13,727 bases of DNA from Chitinophaga pinensis (GTDB lineage: Bacteria > Bacteroidota > Bacteroidia > SXHM01), in NCBI GenBank assembly GCA_945889235.1, contig CAMDBK010000049.1:1-13727 (forward strand), read 5' to 3'. Numbering within the stretch: position 1 is the first letter of the stretch; each line of letters begins with the position of its first letter. The notes beneath the pieces were generated by a model. The model was not told where the DNA came from, did no database searches, and saw only the letters and a list, made by a program, of their open reading frames with translations. Both the position numbers and the translations under genes were made by a program. Below are positions 13,115-13,727 of this stretch, one piece after another.

Positions 13115-13727
13115 GTGAATAAACGCATAGTTTCACTTATTATTGTTTTAGCTTCTTTTTTTTCCAGCGCATGGACATTGCTTCCTGGCGGTGGTTATAA
13201 AATAAAAACTATTGTTATTGATGCAGGGCATGGCGGAAAAGACCCGGGGAACCTTGGAACAGGCAGATATAAAGTGACCGAAAAAAATGTTGCACTTTCA
13301 GTCGCACTTAAACTTGGCGAGTTGATTAAGGCTGAGTTTCCTGAAATAAATGTGATATACACCCGCGATAAAGATGTATTTATAGGTCTTGATGAACGCG
13401 CAAAAATTGCCAATGCCGCAAATGCCGATTTATTTATTTCTGTGCATTGTAATGCAGCAAAAAATTTGGGTGCCAGCGGCCCCGAAACATTTGCGTTAGG
13501 TCTTCATAAAACAGAAGAAAACCTGTTGATTGCTCAACAGGAAAACTCTGTAATTTTCATGGAAGATGATTACGAAACAAAGTACGAAGGTTTTGACCCT
13601 AATTCTGCTGAAAGTATTATTGCACTAACCATGATGCAAAGCGCATTTCTTAATCAAAGCATAGAACTTTCGGCACACATTCAGGAAGAATTTGTAAAGC
13701 AGACACACCGCGAAGACAGAGGTGTAA
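13115..13727 (+). CDS. N-acetylmuramoyl-L-alanine amidase, Amidase_3 family (3' truncated by the window)
   Basis: A GTG at 13115 opens a frame that runs to the window end and gives the first 204 residues. Residues 1-19 look like a signal peptide (MNKRIVSLIIVLASFFSSAW), so the enzyme should act in the periplasm. The Zn ligands of Amidase_3 are visible: H39 in IDAGHGGKDPG, E56 in VTEKNVAL and H111 in SVHCNAA, plus YTRDKDVFIGLDERAKIAN (82-100). These enzymes cut the amide bond between N-acetylmuramic acid and the peptide stem during cell separation or wall turnover. The catalytic Glu near the C-terminus lies beyond the window. The upstream in-frame stop is at 13085 and there is no in-frame ATG after it, so GTG is the best start. 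The gene is divergent from lptD across a 108-base gap. Confidence 0.92.
   Translation, partial: MNKRIVSLIIVLASFFSSAWTLLPGGGYKIKTIVIDAGHGGKDPGNLGTGRYKVTEKNVALSVALKLGELIKAEFPEINVIYTRDKDVFIGLDERAKIANAANADLFISVHCNAAKNLGASGPETFALGLHKTEENLLIAQQENSVIFMEDDYETKYEGFDPNSAESIIALTMMQSAFLNQSIELSAHIQEEFVKQTHREDRGV

Noticed and set aside
13066..13122. An 18-codon reading frame (ATG to TAA) overlapping the GTG start of the amidase, possibly a leader peptide.
   Set aside because: The peptide shows no leader or attenuator features, no RNA hairpin was seen, and such short frames are common by chance.

Overview
The window looks like a chromosomal segment of an AT-rich member of the Bacteroidota. The evidence is an LptD of the Bacteroidota type divergent from an Amidase_3 gene, a candidate TAnnTTTG -7 element between them, starts without obvious Shine-Dalgarno sequences, an ORF6N-domain gene, and several short intergenic inverted-repeat families. 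The phylum assignment is inference from gene content. I see no tRNA, rRNA, CRISPR array, transposase or phage structural gene.

Layout. Positions 2-202 hold the 3' end of an alpha-oxoamine synthase/aminotransferase-fold gene (+). A repeat-bearing gap (203-341) follows, then a two-gene + strand unit: a tandem UspA-like stress protein (342-1109) and a RecD/Pif1-like superfamily 1 helicase (1109-2521) that share one base (TAATG). From 13006 down to 2555 everything is on the - strand. In transcription order it reads LptD-like outer-membrane protein, a four-helix membrane protein, acyl-CoA carboxylase carboxyltransferase subunit, ORF6N-domain protein, biotin carboxylase/biotin carrier subunit, crotonase-fold enzyme, BKACE-type beta-keto acid cleavage enzyme, and acyl-CoA dehydrogenase. 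The window ends in a truncated N-acetylmuramoyl-L-alanine amidase (13115 onward, +), divergent from lptD.

The five catabolic enzymes make a plausible acyl-CoA degradation set. A dehydrogenase with its base where isovaleryl-CoA dehydrogenase has it, a two-subunit methylcrotonyl-CoA-carboxylase-like enzyme and a hydratase-fold protein together resemble leucine (isovaleryl-CoA) degradation. Three things do not fit the textbook pathway: no HMG-CoA lyase is present and a BKACE enzyme is there instead, the crotonase lacks the first catalytic glutamate, and the carboxyltransferase is not fully MCC-like. The real substrate is therefore open.

The most striking structure lies around the ORF6N gene (7539-8075), which sits between the two carboxylase subunit genes. 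Its own coding sequence holds a 27-base near-perfect palindrome that encodes LRSQFVTSS. The 122 bases upstream hold three more palindromes of the same design (AGGTS-N9-SACCT or a close variant, S = C or G), and a decayed one lies at 9810-9828. Read on the - strand, the extragenic copies spell WRSQFVTSN, NLRCQIGTSS, LISQFVIS and RCNFTTSN. These look like alternative versions of the same ORF6N peptide. The DNA-binding gene thus carries inside itself a palindrome that is repeated in front of itself, as expected for a self-recognised operator or a palindrome-spreading element. I do not know of a description of this arrangement.
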